A stretch of 64,000 nucleotides of DNA from Malus domestica (taxonomy: Eukaryota; Streptophyta; Magnoliopsida; Rosales; Rosaceae): assembly GCF_042453785.1 (NCBI RefSeq), contig NC_091672.1, forward strand, positions 563,001 to 627,000. The letters are read 5' to 3'. The notes below the pieces were generated by a model that searched no databases, was not told where the DNA came from, and was given only the letters and a program-made list of their open reading frames with translations. This document shows, in pieces, positions 50,801 through 62,700 of the stretch; position 1 is the stretch's first letter, and every line of letters starts with the position of its first letter. The position numbers were made by a program, and so were the translations under genes.

Positions 50801-51416
50801 ATATGTACATATTTGTAACTTATGGGGGATATCAATAAATAGCTTTCCTTCATTTCAACGTATTGTGTTAAATACACCAAAGCCTTCTTCGCTAAGTTCT
50901 TTGAATTTTCTTTTGTTGAAGCTTGTATGTTGAAGCTTTGTGAGTGGAGCATGTAGGTTGAGGTAGTATTCCCTTAATTTCCCGAGTGAGGAAAACTTCT
51001 CGGTTGGAGACTTGGAAAATCCAAGTCACTGAGTGAGATCGGCTATATGAATCTTTGAACGTCATTGTGCTCGGTCCCTGTTTGCTAGTGCAAATGTCAG
51101 TGCTGTGGATTGATCTTTGATTCATCTTCACCTGAATGATATCATCGATGTTTTGCCCTGATGTCTATATATCCCCAATTGAACAGGTGGACATGAACTT
51201 AGCAAGACTACCGGGAACGCAGGAGCAAGAGTTGGATGTGGTATGTATTTCACTTCTCTAGCTATTTGTTGTTGCTGGCAGATTGTTTATATCAAATTCA
51301 GTAGTAGGGTCCGGCGAACTGTTTTTTTGTCATTCCTCTATTTTCGCTCACACCCTTTCCAATATTTGTAATATTGATTTTCGACAGGTATCATTGGCCT
51401 TAAGTCATCTGTGTAA
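44757..51416 (+). CDS. CSD3: Cu/Zn superoxide dismutase, CSD3 type, 157 aa
   Basis: Seven exons: 44757-44838, 44924-45028, 45207-45302, 45400-45431, 45789-45864, 51187-51240, 51388-51416; 474 nt, all GT..AG. It turns superoxide into oxygen and hydrogen peroxide. Copper ligands H48, H50, H65 and H122, zinc ligands H65, H73, H82 and D85, the C59-C148 disulfide pair and active-site R145 are all present. The start [18 protein letters not shown] fits the CSD3 branch better than the cytosolic CSD1 type. The end is KSSV: no AKL-type peroxisomal signal as in Arabidopsis CSD3, so the site of action is uncertain. Intron 5 is 5.3 kb because of inserted transposons. The next gene is nCBP, as in Arabidopsis. 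Confidence 0.93.
46903..47518 (-). mobile_element. LINE (RTE-like) 3' end with (TTG)n tail
   Basis: Minus-strand reading gives the end of a LINE reverse-transcriptase [23 protein letters not shown], then [16 protein letters not shown], then [19 protein letters not shown]. It ends in (TTG)n at 46903-46926 instead of poly(A), as RTE-type LINEs do. The 5' part is missing; the piece joins LTR-derived DNA at about 47518. Confidence 0.8.
49030..49262 (+). repeat. 64-bp tandem repeat, about 4 copies
   Basis: Units begin CTGGCTCTCGAGATTCGGAG at 49070, 49134 and 49198. The first element has only about two copies (near 7020-7120, inverted). Confidence 0.75.
49690..49960 (+). repeat. 65-bp tandem repeat, about 4 copies, upstream of the aORF
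   Basis: Units start at 49707, 49772 and 49837 with TCGATTTCTGAGATCGGCC and contain GTGGTCTCTGAGCAGCCCAG. A shorter copy follows. The array ends just before the TATA box of the antisense ORF. The first element has fewer copies here. Confidence 0.85.
49973..49983 (+). promoter_or_regulatory. TATA box of the antisense ORF
   Basis: TTTTTATAGAG lies about 115 bp before the ATG at 50094. It is kept in both element copies (minus strand, about 6524-6534 in the first). Confidence 0.65.
50094..50741 (+). CDS. Transposon antisense ORF: coiled-coil-like protein, 215 aa
   Basis: Nearly intact copy of the protein broken at 5738-6412. The ATG at 50094 gives [20 protein letters not shown], then [19 protein letters not shown], a helical middle with heptad-like Leu/Ile ([20 protein letters not shown]) and a Pro/Ser-rich tail. 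The last ~10 codons ([10 protein letters not shown]) are out of frame relative to the first copy, so one base was gained or lost near 50715. In the parent element it runs against pol. Reverse ORFs of this kind are known in Tat-lineage elements such as Grande (gene23); their role is unknown. It lies in CSD3 intron 5 on the sense strand of that gene. Confidence 0.7.
   Translation: MSGPSDLHFDLNLVEEAATPSPDNIWRPSFVSPTGPLTVGDSVMKNDMTAAVVARNLLTPKDNRLLSKRFDELAVKDSLALSVQCAGSVSNMAQRLFARTRQVESLAAEVMSLKQEIRGLKHENKQLHRLAHDYATNMKRKLDQMKESDGQVLLDHQRFVGLFQSHLLSSSSGAVPRNEAPNDQPLLPPPSRVLSSTEAPNDPPPVPAFWCSTDC
51032..51085 (-). mobile_element. Short LINE fragment
   Basis: GATCGGCTATATGAATCTTT and the following GTCATTGTGCTCGG match the 3' end of the LINE at 46950-46990 in the same orientation. 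This is a second, separate piece of that 3' end on the other side of the gypsy fragment. Confidence 0.65.
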
Positions 51417-52632
51417 AAGAAGAATGGCTGCAGAACAGAAAGCAAATAACCTAGTAAATGTGGTTTAGTCCCTTCTTTTTTATTCCTTTGTGTTTAGTGT
51501 TCTTTATGCATGTTATGATAATATTCTATGGGTATATAAGATGAACTTGGGAGACGAGAAGTCTAATTTAGAGCCTTTTGATAACCATTTCGTTCTTAGC
51601 TTTTAGTTTCGATTTTCTTAGCTTCAATGAAAAACATATGGGAGAAGTAAAGGAGAAAGGATGGAGAAAGAATGGAGAAAGAATGGAGAAAGAATGACAG
51701 GAGGAAGTGAGAACGGAGAATGCATAAATGATGAGACAAAACTTGAAGGGAAAAGAAAAAAAAAATCTCCTTCCTCTCACTCTCACTTACATTCTCTCCC
51801 ATGAACAATGAAAACTAAAAACAGAACGTCCGGGTAAAATTGTTGGGGAGCAAATCTCGTCACTTAGACGATCAACTATTATCTTAAGCAATACAATTAA
51901 CATTACGTACAAATATTAGATGCCTAATTAATTTGTTTTTGAATATTACAAGCAAGCATCTGGTGGAACAATGCCACTAGTGTTTACATTTACATTGATA
52001 CAAGTATTGCAACTGCTGATGCTGATGTTCCTTCAATGTTTTGGTACAATACATCACTGATTCTCACACCTCATCCCTGTGATACATTGCATAAAGATAA
52101 AAAGTTTCATTTTTAGGCGAGCGATATTCTAATTAGTCTAATCTAAAACAACGTTGAAGGGGTTCAAGGGAATTGAAATTTGATGCAGAAAAAGGACACA
52201 CTACTCTTAACCTATTTGGCTACGCTCAAATGTGCGATAGATGTTTATTACCCGAGCGGGGCAGTTTGTGTTGCGTGGTTGGTCGATTAGAATGGGGTTT
52301 TTGACATTAAGCATTACAGCATCAAGGAATAAACATATTACTTGGGCGTGGATAGATTAAAGGAGACATGCACGATAGCAATGTTTGATAAAGCAAAAGC
52401 ACATAATCAGTTGGTGAAATCAGTAATTTTGTTTGATAATCCATCACTAAATTAATTTAGTACAGATATACTCTGTTACAGTTCAACCTAACGCACTGCC
52501 ACCAATTGTCATGTCTCCAGACTTTGCGCCTCTCCTGTTCGTCATGCAAGATTTTTACTGATTTTGGTCGTGCGTCGGTCGCCTTCCCGAAAAGATTTTC
52601 TGAAACTAGTGCTCTTATCTGGTGGCATCAAT
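51417..52632. other. 3' flanks of CSD3 and nCBP
   Basis: 3' UTRs of two convergent genes plus AT-rich DNA. A 14-bp GAAAGAATGGA repeat lies at about 51655-51700. No other gene was seen. Confidence 0.55.
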
Positions 52633-55600
52633 CTAGCCCCTCAACCATGTGTTTCTGTAAGATGAATTGTCGCGCAGCGAAGCATCGTGTGGCTTGTATT
52701 CCATGAGATAGCTGTGCGGAAGCTTCAAGTTCCGCTTGATCGCATCTCTTAAAGCCATTACAGCCTGGTTAACAAAAGCAAGGTCAAGAGATTACACTAA
52801 ACACGCAGACAGAAAGACTAGTAACACAAGTAGCAAACTGCTATAAATTACCAACCTGATGATCAGAAGCATTCCGATTCCAGACACTCAATATATCCTC
52901 ATTGAATCTGATGCTTAGTACTGCACCACATATGTTCTCTCCATAATCAAGCTGGTCACCCACCAAGGCAAGAACCTGCGCATAATACATAAGTAGGAGT
53001 AAGAAATAAGTTCTAGTCGGTACTTCCTCTCCTCCAACGAATATATCTACATTTAAATACCCCCAATCCCGAGCCCAAATATCTCAACTAGCTCTGAAAA
53101 AAAAATTAGACAAAGCCACATTAAATTAGCAGTGAAACCCCATAAGAGATGCACACTCATATAAATGCATATGTCAAGCATGTCCAGGCATTTGTAGATA
53201 CTTCCGTAGGCTCCATTCCTATAGCATCCAGAGATTAATATAGGTAATTTAGAAAGATGCCAAAATACGCTCATTCAGGGTTCTGGGCAACAAACCCACC
53301 CCAAGAGTTACACCTCAACCTAAATGCATCAACCCATCGTAATAAAAGTGAAAAATGCAATGATGCTGTTCTTACCGTCTGGGATCCTGCAAAACAGGAT
53401 CCCACACCTGAGGCTGCCAGAATTTGCCTTCTTAGATCAGTGAAAAACAATTGGAAGCAACCCAAATTGCAGCAAGAATTTTGTTAATCAACAAAATCAA
53501 TGAGACAAAGTACATCGGTGTAGAGAAAGCAATGTAATATTAAGCTACACGTGAGGATACTTTAATACCTTAAAGAAAACATAAAAGCAGCTTCCAATTA
53601 CTGCATGGCCACGTTGATTCTAAAGCGGGTCTCGACAAAGACAAAAAGAATGCTTTACATCTAAGAGTTGGACTAATATGCAGTTGATTGTCCTAAGTGA
53701 ACTCCATTGTGGTAACTTGTCACTAAATTCCCATTTAATATTCCACAACCAGCAAGTGCAAATTAATGTCATACTTGTAAGAGTTGGACTAATACACAGT
53801 TGATTGTCCTAAGTGAACTCCATTGTGATAATAACTTGTCACTAAATTCCCATTTAATATTCCACAACCAACAAGTGCAAATTGCCATACTAGGTTTCGA
53901 GCAAAGAAAATCAGCTCTAAGAAGACCATATGGTTTCCTTTTTGTCTACCAGGTACCAATAAACTCTATGGATTAGAAGTTGGTTGTGTATACCCAGGTG
54001 AAGGCAAGCTTTAAATATCAAATTTTTTAGGGTGCTACCAACTCTATGGGTTGGATGATATATTCATCTAAGGTATCACTGACATTGAGGCGATATGTCA
54101 CCGAGATAAAGGCAAGTATCAGTATATGTTGTGTTGTCAACCACAGATTTGATGAATATTGACCAAAATCTTATTCCTGTGTGATTTGCAAAACAAGAGC
54201 TTGGTCTTGATCCTGTTGGGCTAAACATAAATGGATATACACAGTCTACATCAGTGCACTAATTATTCATTTAACATTCATAAAGCTTCATTTAAAATTT
54301 ATATATATCTAAGAAAATTACATTTCTGTAACTTTTTACAGTATATTTTCATCAATACTTTGATAAATCCAGACTACCGATGTATTCCCTAGTTCCTCTT
54401 TTTTCACCCCTACGGTAGGACTATGAAGGTAGGCTATTTGATAACTGGAAGAAAGTTAAGCATATGCAATACATCATAGTAGTTTTCCACAATTTCAAGA
54501 TGGTCTTTAAAATTGAACGTGCATCAAGTTATCAATAACAAATTTGGTGGCACAAAATCAGAGACGGAATACGATAATCTGACAACAATCATAATTACTG
54601 TTTATTTATTGCAGACATAAATCTTCAGAAAAAGGCAACATTTAAGAAAAGTTAGATGACTTTTCTGAATGTTCAGAGAATCTGCCAATTTCCTACTGAA
54701 ACCCACTAAAGCTTCAGAAGGATAATTTCTTCAAAACCCAGCAAGGTTAAAATGAAATAGTATTATCAACTGATGTATGAAAGTAGCCTGGCAATCACGC
54801 AATATCACAACAAAGAGAAAATTCCAGTTTTTATCCTTACCAGGTCCTCCCAAAAACGGCCTGACACAGCCTTTTTGAATCGTATTATCCATTTACCACC
54901 ATTGCAATTAGCAGAGTCCTGAAAAACAAAAAATTTCAGACATGTTGGCATTCTGTCATTCAAAAACTTAATATCTTTGAAGAAACAATAAGATACTTGC
55001 ATTCTGTAGGAATGAATAAGAAGCAAAATTAGCTAAGTGGTTAGAAAGAGCAAACTGAAAGTCAGGTTTCGGATATTTACTTCCCAGAGCGGGCGGATTC
55101 CATCTTTGAAAAGATGCAAGTCTGTTGGACTAGGCAAAGAAGAAGGACGGGCCAGGTGGCAGTAACAGACCCAAAAATCTTCAACCTATATTATCCAAGC
55201 AACAACAAGTCAATAAAACGAAAAGATTACACTTAATCACATTTCCTCCTGCTGATATTAAGGTAGATATTGTACCGTACTGAAGTCGACAATTTTCTTT
55301 ATATTGTCTTCATATGGTGTCTGGCTCCGGATTCCTGGGGTGCGACGAGTGTACCAAAATACGAACTTGTGCTAATCATAAAAACATGGCAAAAATAAGT
55401 TACACAAAAACACAAAGATTGCCAATTGAACCTGCATTTGAAACAGAGAATGGAAGAACAAGAATTTGGTATGCGAAAGACCCACAGTAGACAAACTGAA
55501 TCGAACGAAACCAGGTATCGTTTTACAAAATTGATGAGAACAAAAGACGGAGATCAAAATAAATTGACTCCTAGATATACAATTCAACAGAAATCCAACT

Positions 55601-55971
55601 CCTTGGGCGAAAATTAGAATTTCAACAATTTAATCATAAATTCAGAATAAAGTCAGCTAATTGAGCAGCAATTCACTAATTAAAGACCACAACTTTATCT
55701 AGATGAATGAATCTCTCTAGGTTAATCAATCTAAACCCTATACATATATAGAGAGAGAGAGGGAGGAGGAGGAGGAGGAGAGAGAGGGAACCTTGAGGGG
55801 ATGGAGGCCAGCTTTGAGGTCGCGAGCATGGCGTTCACGAACTTCATCGGATTCCTTGGGATGATTATCGTGAGAGTCTACGACGAGTGCTTGCGCGTAA
55901 CTGGTGACGTTGTTGTTGTTGTTGTTCTCATTGTTGTTGTGGTTCGACTCCTTTTCTGCTATCAACTCCAT
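52633..55971 (-). CDS. nCBP: nCBP/4EHP-type cap-binding protein, 236 aa
   Basis: Six exons on the minus strand: 55971-55792, 55371-55276, 55185-55081, 54918-54841, 52975-52856, 52764-52633; all in phase 0, total 711 nt. It binds the mRNA 5' cap. After an Asn-rich N-terminus comes the eIF4E fold: HKFVFWYTRRTPGIRSQTPY, VEDFWVCYCHLARP, LWEDSANCNGGKWIIRF, GDQLDYGENICGAVLSIRF. Y80 stands where canonical eIF4E has its first cap-stacking Trp, the mark of the 4EHP/nCBP class; W126 is the second stacking residue. The length is close to Arabidopsis nCBP (about 221). The leader has a long GA microsatellite (55997-56042). Its CSD3 neighbour supports orthology with At5g18110. Confidence 0.93.
53662..53883. 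repeat. Tandem duplication of about 105 bp in nCBP intron 4
   Basis: TAAGAGTTGGACTAATAYRC through AGTGCAAATT occurs at 53662-53764 and again at 53778-53883, with few differences. It lies in the 1.9-kb intron between exons 4 and 5. Confidence 0.8.
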
Positions 55972-55991
55972 CCTCCCCCAAAATCCCTAAT

Positions 55992-56053
<62 letters not shown>

Positions 56054-56099
56054 CCCTCTCTCTCCTCTCTCTGCAGCGCACAGCAACAACAGACCAACA

Positions 56100-56564
56100 C
56101 CGTATGAAATGAGGGTAGAAGAGAAACGCGGCTTATTCTTCTTCTTGTTTCGGGCCTTCTACGACATGGTCTTGGGCTCAATTTCAATTAGCCCGCAATT
56201 GGGTTTTGGGTTGGACTTTTTTTTTACTTGCTAAAAGAGATGACAAGACACGGTTATTCACTTTTTTCAAACCCGAAAAACTATGAGGAATTTCCACCTT
56301 CACCGCAATTGGGTTTTAGGTTGACTTTATACATACCCCCAAATCTCATCCTAGGTTTTCTCCTTTTTCTTTCTTTAATAAAAACTAATTAAATATATAG
56401 TGAAAACTTTGGCAAATTGTAAGTTAAAGGGTGTTTTAATCGTTAATTTTTTTTATATTATTATTAATTTTTAATCTCAGTAATTTTGTTTCATAATATC
56501 ATAAATATGAACATGTATAATAAATTGAAATATATACATTTTATTTATCAAAATTTGATCATTC
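56100..56564. other. Upstream flank of nCBP, AT-rich
   Basis: Promoter side of nCBP and AT-rich intergenic DNA. No further gene was seen. Confidence 0.5.
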
Positions 56565-56732
56565 TTTTTTAGTACATCGATATTTTTACACTAAGGAAAG
56601 GAGGAGTTCGGCTAAGTCACGTCACACAATGGACAGCCTAATTTGGTATCGAATTCACCATTCACGAGATTCGAACGTGAGATATCTCACATGTACCAAT
56701 TTTCTTTTATTATGCCACCATTCCTCCTATGC
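56565..56732 (-). mobile_element. tRNA-derived SINE-like element
   Basis: Minus strand: head with box-B-like ACGTTCGAATCTCGTG, body TTCGATACCAAATTAGGCTG, then an A-rich tail ending at 56565. Same family as 22137-22285. Confidence 0.6.
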
Positions 56733-57384
56733 CGACTTATCTCCAATGTCTTGTGTGTGTTTGTAGGAACATAGAAGGAGACCGTGAAAAGTGAAACAGG
56801 TTAAAACAACGTATGATGAGGCTGTTAAAAGCTTGAGATTAGGTAAAAACAATTATTCATTAAATACGTGGCACCACCAATTTTTAGTTAATCTATCCAC
56901 ATCAAAAGTCGAGACTCCAGTATATAATTTGGTGCAAAAACATGCCCCGTAGGCAGAATCAAATATGATATGTATGGGCTTAAACTCTTGACTGGAATCC
57001 CTGTGGAATGGTTTTAGCAATAGTTGGAAGATGAACACCGATCGTATTTGCTTTATAAATAGATTTGTTTTCCCAATTCCAAGCTCGTAACAATTTTTTT
57101 TTAAAGAGCAACATTTTCGTTACGTAAGACACACCTTCTCTAAAATGCTTTTAACTTAACAAGAAAAAGTTTCATGGACTATCCATATTCAAGAGTAATA
57201 CTTATGAGATATAGAAAAAAAATGCAAAATATAGACAAGATCTTAAGATACTAACACTATGTTTGGATGAATAAATTTAATATTATTAAGGAATTTTCAA
57301 ATGACGGAAATTAAAATGCCGATTTTTTTTTTTCTAAAATTTTTGAATTTTCTTGTTTGGTAAACCCAAAAGAACAATGAAATT
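56733..57384. other. Intergenic DNA
   Basis: No gene was seen. CTATGTTTGGATGAATAAAT near 57248 resembles a common dispersed repeat. Confidence 0.45.
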
Positions 57385-58931
57385 TGTTGATGCGCAAAAT
57401 CAACGAGGACTTTGGTACAACAGAAAGTGTTAAGTTTGTGACCTTCGCTAGATTGCTCCGGTCACTAGTGTGGATAAGTAAGTAAATGGATAGGGACAGG
57501 GAAGTAAACATAAGATGTATGTGGTTCACCCAGATTGGCTACATCCACGGAGTAAAGGAGTTCTCATTAATTGTGAAGGGTTTACACAAGTACATAGGTT
57601 CAAGCTCTCCTTTAGTAAGTACTAGTGAATGATTTAGTGCAAATGACATTAAGAAATATTGTGAGAGAATGATCTCTATTTATAGAAGAGAGTTTCTAGT
57701 TTCATTCTGACATTGACACGTGTCGTGTGTGATTGGCTTATGATGTTGACACGTGTCGCGCTATGATTGGCTTCTGATGTCGACACGTGTCGCGCTATGA
57801 TTGGCCTCCTGGTTGGAAGGAAACTCTTCTGGGTCCTTGATGGTATAACGTTGACCGGTGCTCAGTAGTGTCAGGATTGGTCAAGTATGGTACAAACAGT
57901 GCTCCCCTAAGTTCCCGAGTGAGGGAAGCTCCTTGGTTGGGGACTTGCAAGATCCAAGCTATTGAGTAATCATGAAACTACTAAGTACCGAAGTGTGGTA
58001 TCATTTTCACTTGCCTTATCTGTCTTATATGTAGATGTGGCATCTTCTATGGAAGTATTTTTCCTCTATCCAGGAGTGGTATCTTTAATCGATGAAGATG
58101 CACAAAGTAATGTATCAATTTCACTTGAAGCTTACTTGTAGTTTCGGGCTTGATCAAGTGCGATACAAACCCTATAGTAGAAGTCCCCCAAGTCGCTGAG
58201 CTAGGAGATTTACCAAAGGAGGTAACAAACAAGGTAAGCAATCAGACTTCCAAGCAAGCAACCTGGATCGGAGGTTCGACTTCGGCTTCCGGTTGATTGT
58301 TCTCCTTCTCATTGTGTCGTAAACAGCAATAAGGATAAGGAGAAGCAAATGGAGAAGAGATAATATGAGATACTTTTGCTTTTAAAGAAGTAACTTTCCA
58401 CAGGCTTATTCTTGAACTGGGTTGGAGGGTTCTCTGGTTTTCTCCAGAGTATAAGGTCGACTCAAGATTTTGAGGGTCAAAACAAGTCCATCAAATCTAG
58501 AGTACGTTCGACCCTGATGATATAAGATACTTTTGTTGTTGACAAAGTAGTGGATGTATCGGCACGTGTTCTGTTACGCTTGTCTCCATATGCTTTCTTG
58601 TTTCCTTCTCACTTGCCCTATCTGTTCCTCAGGCAGATGTGGTATCTTCTCTGGAAGCATAAGATGTTGAAGATGAGTACTCGAGAGCAATGTCAAGTAA
58701 GTAATCATGCAAGGGGTTCCAAGTAGTCAATTCCTAACTAGAAGCTTGATTCCAAGTACTGACTGATTGCTCTATTTCTCCTTGTCTTGCATGTAAGAAC
58801 AAGGCCAAAGGAAAAGACAGGGAAAAAGCATGATATGAGATACTCTTACTTTTAACCCTGATGATATGAGATAATATTGCTCTGGTGTGGCTTGTTTGCA
58901 GAGGTATTATCGGAAGGAAAAGAAGCTGAGT
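57385..58931 (-). mobile_element. LTR copy of the first gypsy family, cut by a second element
   Basis: Starts TGTTGATGCGCAAAATC, the reverse of the LTR end at 9066, and matches that LTR, inverted, down to about 7401. It keeps the TATA box, three CCAAT/G-box modules (near 57715-57805) and the AAGTATCTCATATCAT-type repeats. It breaks off in AAGCTGAG at 58931, where the next LTR begins. The rest is expected beyond the second element, outside the window. Confidence 0.8.
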
Positions 58932-59634
58932 TGTAGACATCGAAATTTCGGTAAAATAAATGTTGATCAAAAATTAAAATTTCAATGTTTATGTGTCACA
59001 TAAATTTTACACATAGCATGTGACTAAACGAAAAATCAAAATAAATCGGAAAAGTCATCAAACAGGACACATGTCAACACCTGGCGGAGATGATTTATTC
59101 CATCTAATTATTTAAATCCAAAAAAATCAAGTTTTGGAATTCTATAAATAGAAGGCCAAGGCATTCATTTGAAGGACACCAATTGATAACCAATTCACTT
59201 CATACCACAACCTTGAAGCTTTGAAACTCAAAAGCTCCCAAGCAAATCCCGAAGGATCAAGAGAGCTCTCTTCGTTCTTCGTCAAATCCTCATTCAAAAT
59301 CAAGCCCCAACGGCCCTTGAAGAACTTCCGCTGATTCAAGATCAAGCCCCGACGGCCCTTGAAGAAAGTGTCCATCGTTCATCATTCGTTCATCCCTAGA
59401 TCAAGCCCCGACGACCCTTTGGATCCACGACGTCAACAAATCTGCACAACTGTTTATCCCAAGATCAAGCCCCGACGGCCCTTTGGATCAACAACATCAA
59501 ATCTACCCATTGCAAAGATATAATCAGAGGCTAAATTTGTAGAAGAGATTGTAACCCCTAAATCATCAATACAAATATTATTTTGTACACGTGTTTCTTG
59601 TCTCGTTCATCGCAGGAAAATTTCCGTGTTCACA
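58932..59634 (+). repeat. 5' LTR of a second gypsy element, 703 bp
   Basis: TGTAGACATCG ... GTGTTCACA has TG..CA ends. A TATA box (TATAAATA, 59143-59150) divides U3 from R. Four copies of ATCAAGCCCCGACGGCCCTT (with variations) lie in 59299-59485. Confidence 0.85.
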
Positions 59635-59635
59635 A

Positions 59636-59655
59636 ATTTGGCACGCCCAGTGGGA
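59636..59655 (+). other. Primer-binding site of the second gypsy element
   Basis: TTGGCACGCCCAGTGGGAC starts about 3 bp behind the LTR, the normal place for the tRNA primer site. The tRNA was not identified. Confidence 0.65.
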
Positions 59656-59701
59656 CAATCTCTACCTCTCATCTCTATCTTTGAATCAGCAAAAAGCACA
59701 A

Positions 59702-62700
59702 ATGGCATCAAAGAAGGCTCAAGTTGTTCTCACAGCCAATGCAAGGAACAAGAACGTTATCACCGTAGGCGGTGTTACTTCGGGCGTCATAACTCGAAGC
59801 AAGGCAAGAGCTCTTTCTGCCGCATCTTCCACCTCTGCATCAACTCCGCCGAATGAACAAGAGCACCTGAAGCATGAACCTGTGATCACCCTGGCTTCGC
59901 TAAAGGCGCCAAGGAAGGAAAGCCCAAGGAAGTACTCTGGTTTCATGCTTTCCGATGCTGACTCAAGCGGCAACTCAGCCATGCAAGTCATGACTGCTGG
60001 AGCAACATCAGTCGATGAGCAGCTGGTTCATATGAATGAAACAATCGTAAGGCTAACACGGATTGTGGAAGAAAAAGACCAGCAAATCGTCGCACTAGTC
60101 AATCAACTAGATGTAAAGCCCGACGTGAAAATCGAGCAAGGGGATGGTTCAGTAAAGAAGGAAAACAACGAGGATGAAGAGCCTCCGGTGGAGAAAACCG
60201 ATGTGAAGCCAGAGCCAGGCCAAGCAGAGGCACTCATGGGATCTCTTTCTATCCAACAACTGCAAGAGATGATAACCAGCACCATCAAGGCGCAGTACGA
60301 GGGGAGCTCACATACCTCATCATTCTACTCAAAGCCCTACTCCAAGAAGATTGATGCCTTAAAGATGCCAAGGGGTTATCAACCACCAAAGTTCATGCAG
60401 TTTGATGGAAAAGGAAACCCGAAGCAACATGTCGCACATTTCGTCGAAACCTGCAACAATGCAGGGACGGAAGGAGATTACCTCGCCAAGCAGTTTGTGC
60501 GCTCGTTAAAAGGAAACGCCTTTGAGTGGTACACAGACCTGGAGCCCGAATCCATCAACAGCTGGGAACAGTTGGAAAGGGAATTCCTCAACCGCTTCTA
60601 CAGCACCCGTCGCACCGTGAGCATGCTAGAGCTGACAAGCACGAAGCAATGGAGGGATGAGCCAGTCGTGGACTACATCAACCGATGGCGCAATCTGAGC
60701 CTTGACTGCAAGGACAGGCTTTCGGAGATCTCTTCGATCGAGATGTGCGTCCAAGGCATGCAATGGGGGTTACACTATATCCTTCAAGGCATCAAACCAC
60801 GGACATTTGAAGAGTTAGCCACCTGTGCCCACGACATGGAGCTAAGTATTGCCCATCACGGGAAGAAAGAGCCGATCACCGACTTCAAGAAGGATAAGGT
60901 GTTCTTCCCAAATGTAGACAAGACTGGGAAGAAACCCCCCAAGGAAGCGTTCACCGTCAGCACTGCGCCCGTCAAGACCGCATCCGCGCCTATCAAGATC
61001 TCCTCTAAAACCAAAGCAAATGAGATAAAGAAAAGTGAGCCGCCTCGCACCCAAGAAAGGTACAAAAGCACCTTGAGGGAATTGGAGCAGAAGGTATACC
61101 CTTTTCCTGACTCAGACATGGATGCAATGTTAGACGACTTGCTAGAAAAGAAGGTAATTGAGCTACCCGAATGCAAGCGGCCTGAAGAAATGAATCGCAT
61201 AAACGATCCTAAATACTGCAAGTACCATTGAATCGTGAGCCATCCTGTGGGTAAATGCTTCGTCCTCAAAGAGTTCATCATGAAACTAGCACAACAAGGG
61301 CGAATCGAGCTCGACCTCGAAGACACGGCCGCGACACATACTACTACAATTGCATTTGGAACTTTCGATCCCGTGCCTCTCCGAGTAGCACTTGACCATT
61401 CCTATCAATGCTCAAGTTACACGATACCTTCTGCGCAACCATCACCGGAGGCAAACGAACAAGATGCACATGCCGATGATGAAGAATGATGGACATTGGT
61501 GACCTACAAAAAAACAAGGAAACCAAAACCACAAGCAATAAGACAAAAGGTGGAACAAGTGAGAAAGCACCGTCGCCGCAACAGTAAGAAGCCCAAAAGC
61601 AACGTAAAAGTTGATAAGCCAATGTATGCTGGGGAACCTACGGAGCAAAAGCCACGCATTCCTATCTTATTGCACGAGTACTTCCCGAACGACTTCTTCC
61701 AACAGGGCATTATCGCTGCATGCCACATGGTCGAAGTAGAAATAGAAGAACCTTCAAAAGGCAAAGATATCACCACTGAGGGAGAAAAAGTTCTCACGCT
61801 CGAAGAAGGTCTGCCAACACACTTTAGCATTGAAGAAGCGTTGCGATTACCAAAGAAGATGCGAATAGCATTAGTAGCGATCTTGGAAAGTCCCAATGAC
61901 CACGAAGTGCAAGAAAGCAAGAACGAAGGCTTCAAACTTCGGTCACATGAATATGACACATGCTGTGCCATCGAAGACACAATTCATTTCACCGACGAAG
62001 ACTTGCTGCTAGGATCCAAGCCTCACAACCGTCATCTCTTCGTCTCTGGGTACGTAAGGGAGCACAAAGTCAACCGCATGCTTGTGGATGGTGGATCAGC
62101 CATAAACATCATGCCAAAGTCAACAATGACTACAATCGGCATCAAGGCGGATGAACTGTCCTTAAGTCGTCTACTAATTCAAGGTTTTAATCAAGGAGGA
62201 CAAAAAGCAATGGGCATGATCCGAGTAGAGATGACTATTGGTGAACTCAAGTCAAGCACGATATTCCACGTGATTGATGCAAGAACTTCCTACGGCTTGC
62301 TCTTATGAAGGCCTTGGATCCATGCAAATGGAGTAGTACCGTCCACCCTTCACCAATGCTTGAAATTCTACCGAGAAGGAGTGAAGGTGATCTATGGCGA
62401 CACCAAACCATTCACCGAAGCCGAATCACATTTCGCAGACGCCAAGTTCTACATGGATGAAGACGTGGTGCTCGAAGCTCTTCCAAAAGAGATCAAATCC
62501 ACGGGTAAAGCAACACCTAAAAAGCAGGAGTGGCAAGCCATGCCCAAGAAGCAAGAAGAAGAAGCCATGTCGTCTTTAAGCAAGAATGATGATGAGCTTG
62601 CTAAACCTGCAACAACCAAAGGGAGTAAGACGCCCTCAAATGTACCCGTTTTCCGATACATCTCGATGTCAAGAAGAAAGAATGGCCAATCCCCATTCGA

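Larger units (their letters stand above)
47519..51031 (-). mobile_element. Inverted fragment of the Tat-type gypsy element
   Basis: The reverse complement of about 5468-8990 of the first element: part of the LTR, the promoter repeats and the antisense ORF, which here reads on the plus strand. Both ends are truncated, and there is no pol. It lies between two LINE pieces inside CSD3 intron 5. Confidence 0.85.

Noticed and set aside
55801..56112. 103-codon ORF on the plus strand
   Set aside because: Antisense of nCBP exon 1 and its GA-rich leader.
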